This document shows, in pieces, positions 60,719 through 64,000 of a stretch of 64,000 nucleotides of DNA. The first letter of the stretch is position 1. Each line of letters begins with the position of its first letter. The stretch spans positions 7,944,501-8,008,500 of the forward strand of contig OY754470.1 in the NCBI GenBank assembly GCA_963575645.1, in the 5' to 3' direction. The DNA comes from Xanthostigma xanthostigma. Its lineage: Eukaryota; Arthropoda; Insecta; Raphidioptera; Raphidiidae. Position numbers and translations under genes: made by a program. Below the pieces are notes generated by a model, which did not search any database, was not told where the DNA came from, and saw only the letters and a list, made by a program, of their open reading frames with translations.

Positions 60719-61151
60719 AGGCTCAATTACATTGAGCGAGTTTACAAGCTGCTTGTTGGCGAGTTTAGAAGCGGGCGAGTTGGCTAGTGAGATACGGATG
60801 ATGACACACAAACTTCTCACTCGCTCACTAGCCAACTAGCTAACGAACCACGTATTGTGAATTTGTTGTTGTTTTTCTTTTATTTCCGTCGACATTTTGT
60901 AGACACTGAAACCAGAAACTGCCAAGACGCATCTAGTTCACTAGCAACTATGATGACACACGGCTAGTTTACTAGCTAACAATCTCAAACGCCAGCGAGT
61001 AGCGAGTAAAGTTGACCGACTTTCAACTTTACTCACAGATAGTTTACAATCTGCTACTTGGCTAGTAAATTGATTACACTGAGCGAGTTTACTACCAACT
61101 AGCGAATTCGCCAACAAGCAGCTTGTAAACTCGCTCAATGTAATTGAGCCA
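60719..61151. mobile_element. PIF/Harbinger-like palindromic MITE
   Basis: The ends AGGCTCAATTACATTGAGCG and (inverted) TGGCTCAATTACATTGAGCG are flanked by TTA (60716-60718, 61152-61154). Short GCTAGTTGGC-like sequences recur inside. Confidence 0.75.
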
Positions 61152-61513
61152 TTAGTGATTTGGAAATTGGAACGCCAAATTGTAATAGTTCGGCATACAT
61201 TAAACGTGATAGTTTAAAATTTTGGGAGGGGATTGGGCGCTATTTTGGGGTCGGCTTAACGACCCTCTTTTTGGTCGCCAATTATAATACTGGAAGAAAG
61301 GTATTTTGTTGTCTCTTACGCACGGTCCGTAACTATGAAACAAAAATTACATCTTCTTTGAAATTTCACTCATTTTATTAAGTACATAATGTAAATATAA
61401 TATTATACAAAAAATTGAAATTACAACCTCGGAATAAATTTTCTGTTATAAATTAAAAGAAAATATATCTATATATTTTTATAAGTTATAAAATAAATTA
61501 TAATAAATTAATA

Positions 61514-63936
61514 TCAATTCGGATTATCAATTTTTTCAGGTTTTAGATTTTTTTCCGTTACTTCGACTTCTTTATGAATTAATGCGTCTTCTGAAGCTGT
61601 TATAAAAATCACTCTGCAAGAAAGAAACATATTTTTTTAAATTATTCCTATAAGTACTAATTTATAAGTCATCATGAACTATATATCCAAAAATAACTTT
61701 ACTATTCCTACAGTTGAATCCGCTGTGATTTAAATTGATAAAAGCAATCATCATTACTTTTTCTATCTCTTATCTAAAGGCCACTGCACACGAGGCTACA
61801 AAAGCTGCTAGATTCCTTGCTAGATTTGCCTACTAGTTTTATAGCGTGTTTTTCTATGATTGCTGTTAAGCGCTCGCTTCACACGGGACTATGTTTCAAC
61901 CGTGTTTTGTGGATAGATCTGGTGCGCGCGCAGTGACAATTCGAATATAAACATTAAACGCAGAGCAAAACGTGTCTGTTGTCTGGCAGAATGACGCCAT
62001 GTGGGCGTTTGTCAAGTGCCCACGTGAAGATACTGGTTCCTGATTGGTTCTTGCTCATACCTAGCAACAAATCTAGCAGGGAAAATAGCCCCTGTTCTAA
62101 TTTTTAAACCTATCTTCTGAGCTAGCAAGGCAGTCCGCAGTGATGTCATTTCCAGCTTCGTACCCAGCCTACCGGCTAGCAGAACTCCTAGCAGCGTTTC
62201 TAGCCGTGTGCAGCGGCCTTTAGTGTCCCGGTCGGCGTCGTGACTTTTATGTTAAGTATATCGTAATGTCACGTTAATGGTGCCGTTGACTTTATTTATA
62301 ATTAGAAGATTAAAGGATGAAACCTGGTGGCATAGGATTAATGAACTAAGCAAATATTGAAGGTTTTTTTTATTGAAGTGAAAACTTCTTTAGCGGCGTT
62401 GTACACTTTTTTTGTAATGGGTAAAAAATGTTAAACTCGCGTCAGGAAAAGTAAGAACTGGGTGAGACTCTCTAAGTGATAGTAATTGTCAGATACTTTT
62501 TATACCACGTTAGACATCTAGCGTTGAAATATCGTACATAAAAATGCAATCTATGATACAAACCATTTTATTTTTTATACAACGTTAGACATCTAGCGTT
62601 GAAATATCGTACATAAAAATGCAATCTATGATACAAACCATTATATTTACAAGTGTTGCCAATAAATAAACAATGCTTCTAAATGCAAAAAAATAAGACG
62701 TTAATATTCAAGTTTTCACTTCTGCCGGCACCCCCGGAGTGCAACCCGTCTTTTTTTATTGAATTTTATTGTCTGACGTTTCGGCAAACTTTATACCATC
62801 TTCGGAGAATCAATGTTGTCTGTTTTCTCAGTATTGTTGTTATGTAAAAAATATTTATAATGTGAATCAGCGATGTGATACAGTAAAAATGACTTGGGAT
62901 TTAATAATACGTTACTCTGGTTCAGAATACGGGTTCACTCGATAAAAATCGACTTTTGAAATTACGATATTTTTAACTTACAGCATAAACATGAATACTG
63001 CGACCTGTGTCGAAAATGTTAGCCAGAATATTGACTCTGGATGAGTATCAATTGTAGCGGTATATAATTTTGAGTATAAAACGCCAGATACCAAAGGAAT
63101 AGCATTGTCAGCCACAGACATCAGCGAAAATATTTTACCTGAAATAATTGAAAATATCGCTATAACATAACTGAAAGAGAAAAATATATTATTCAGTAAC
63201 AATAAGATGTTTTAACATATGTTTTTGGTTATATTTTAGATATAAAATTATTGATATCTATAATAATAATAATACAACATTAAAATTGAAATGTTTTTCG
63301 GAATAAAAACCATTAATAGTATTTTGTGCGACTAGTGAGAGAAGGAGAAGATTCGCTACGTTCGTGCGGCAACACGCGAGTGGAATATTCTCCTTCGATC
63401 AATAGTCGCACATAATACTTCATTCAACTAGCACGTGTAATATGTAATCGGTACCCTGATAAAAGAGGGAGAAATAATAAATCACTTCATTGATTGACGT
63501 ACCCACCGACCTCGATGCACACAAGATGGCCCTGACTTTCGCTGAATTGCGATGCTGTTTTCATATATAAAAATCGCTACCGCGTTCCTATTGGTATAGA
63601 AACTATACTGTAATATATTACCGTACAGTTTCGGCTCATTATTCGCACTCTGCGCGTCAACATGAAGTAATTTATTATTTCTCCCGAATTTAGCAGGGCC
63701 CCGAAATTATATATTACTCACGCGTGTTGAATAAAAGACATTTTTTGGCAAATGTAATAATTTTTTTTCTGTATGTAAAATGTAAACATTAGTATAAAAT
63801 GCGTAAAGACAATAGCTTGCGTCTTATGTCCATGAAATTCTTACAAACTTACCACGTTCGGAAATAGAAACAATTTTTGAAATCATTGATCTTAATACCG
63901 GCGCCATTAAAGGTCCGAACGATGAAACTGTGCCAC
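61514..63936 (-). CDS. Second SLC46-family transporter, C-terminal exons only
   Basis: Three exons are visible (minus strand): 63936-63853 (GGTVSSFGPLMAPVLRSM...), 63138-62982 (GKIFSLMSVADNAIPLVSGV...) and 61613-61514 (LVIFITASEDALIHKEVEVT..., stop). The first two have exactly the lengths (84 and 157 nt) and phases of the corresponding exons of the upstream SLC46 gene, so this is a tandem duplicate. The cytosolic tail is shorter and diverged. The 5' part lies beyond the window. The carried substrate is unknown. Confidence 0.88.
61774..62223. mobile_element. MITE with CTAAAGGCC termini
   Basis: The ends CTAAAGGCCACTGCACACG and CGTGTGCAGCGGCCTTTAG are inverted. A truncated copy in opposite orientation lies at 785-1107. 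It sits in the last intron of the second SLC46 gene. Short CTAGCAA/CTAGCAG repeats occur inside. Confidence 0.7.
62375..62745. repeat. GAAGTGAAAACTTC repeat, copy 2, with tandem duplication
   Basis: It matches 2350-2500 at both ends. The middle holds a 75-bp unit repeated almost exactly (62501-62575 and 62576-62645, each with TTAGACATCTAGCGTTGAAA). It is followed by GTCTGACGTTTCGGCAAAC, a motif common near insect retroposon ends. Confidence 0.6.
63318..63700. repeat. Two small inverted repeats in SLC46 paralogue intron
   Basis: The first: TTTTGTGCGACTAGTGAG (63320s) pairs with GATCAATAGTCGCACATAAT (63400s). The second: AGGGAGAAATAATAAATCAC (63466-63485) pairs with AATTTATTATTTCTCCC (63668-63684). 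Both are MITE-like. Confidence 0.5.
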
Positions 63937-64000
63937 CTGTAAAAAAAGACAATATACATTTATTAATAATCAAGGAGTCTAATAGCACTGTCGCTGTAAA

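Larger units (their letters stand above)
57282..61513. other. Intergenic between tandem SLC46 genes
   Basis: No gene is seen. It holds a retroposon-like GAATAGAATAGAATT tail (57388), a foldback (58866-59097), a MITE (59231-59663) and a TTA-flanked palindrome (60719-61151). The remainder is AT-rich. Confidence 0.6.

Noticed and set aside
1-64000. Bacterial-type systems, CRISPR arrays or prophage
   Set aside because: Split genes with GT-AG introns, metazoan proteins and eukaryotic MITEs throughout; no regularly spaced short repeats.

Overview
This is AT-rich nuclear DNA of an animal, most likely an insect. The genes carry many small GT-AG introns, the untranslated DNA is full of short DNA transposons, and the proteins are ordinary metazoan ones. 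I cannot name the order. Several repeats (the 'CCGACTTCAAAAGGAGGAGG' repeat, a tail of tandem CAGA followed by GCGGCGGACGAAC, and 'ACAGGGTG' foldbacks) are of kinds common in insect genomes. There are no operons, CRISPR arrays or phage genes.

Layout. 1-11206: no gene; a mosaic of transposon remnants, a solo-LTR-like promoter unit, two hAT elements inserted in a minisatellite, and a 1.6 kb foldback element. 11207-14438 (-): GNL2/NGP1, a nucleolar ribosome-assembly GTPase, 3 exons, complete. 14439-19105: repeats. 19106-22998 (-): GOLIM4-like Golgi membrane protein. 23866-34725 (+): CCDC50 homologue, 9 exons; its 6 kb second intron holds an intronless ORF, a possible FYVE-like alternative exon and several transposons. 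36629-38581 (-): PUDP/HDHD1-type HAD phosphatase, 4 exons. 39110-49694 (+): MRE11, 11 exons, complete. 51422-57281 (-): SLC46-family (proton-coupled folate transporter-like) carrier, 8 exons. 61514-63936 (-): the last three exons of a second, tandem SLC46 paralogue that continues past the window edge.

The genes form head-to-head and tail-to-tail pairs. GOLIM4/CCDC50 start 867 bp apart and PUDP/MRE11 start 528 bp apart, so both pairs may share bidirectional promoters. CCDC50/PUDP and MRE11/SLC46 converge. I see no common pathway linking the genes.

The most striking content is the mobile DNA. At least six insertions have perfect 8-bp target duplications, several palindromic MITEs have TTA/TAA duplications, and some elements are nested (MRE11 intron 10, GOLIM4 intron 3, CCDC50 intron 2). 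One nested insertion is confirmed by a paralogous empty site inside this same window. I reconstructed all exon models by hand from splice sites and reading phase. For the complete genes the summed exon lengths are divisible by three. I found no convincing 'new system'; the best novel candidates are the nested ORF and the FYVE-like exon in CCDC50 intron 2, and the unassigned 8-bp-duplicating element family.
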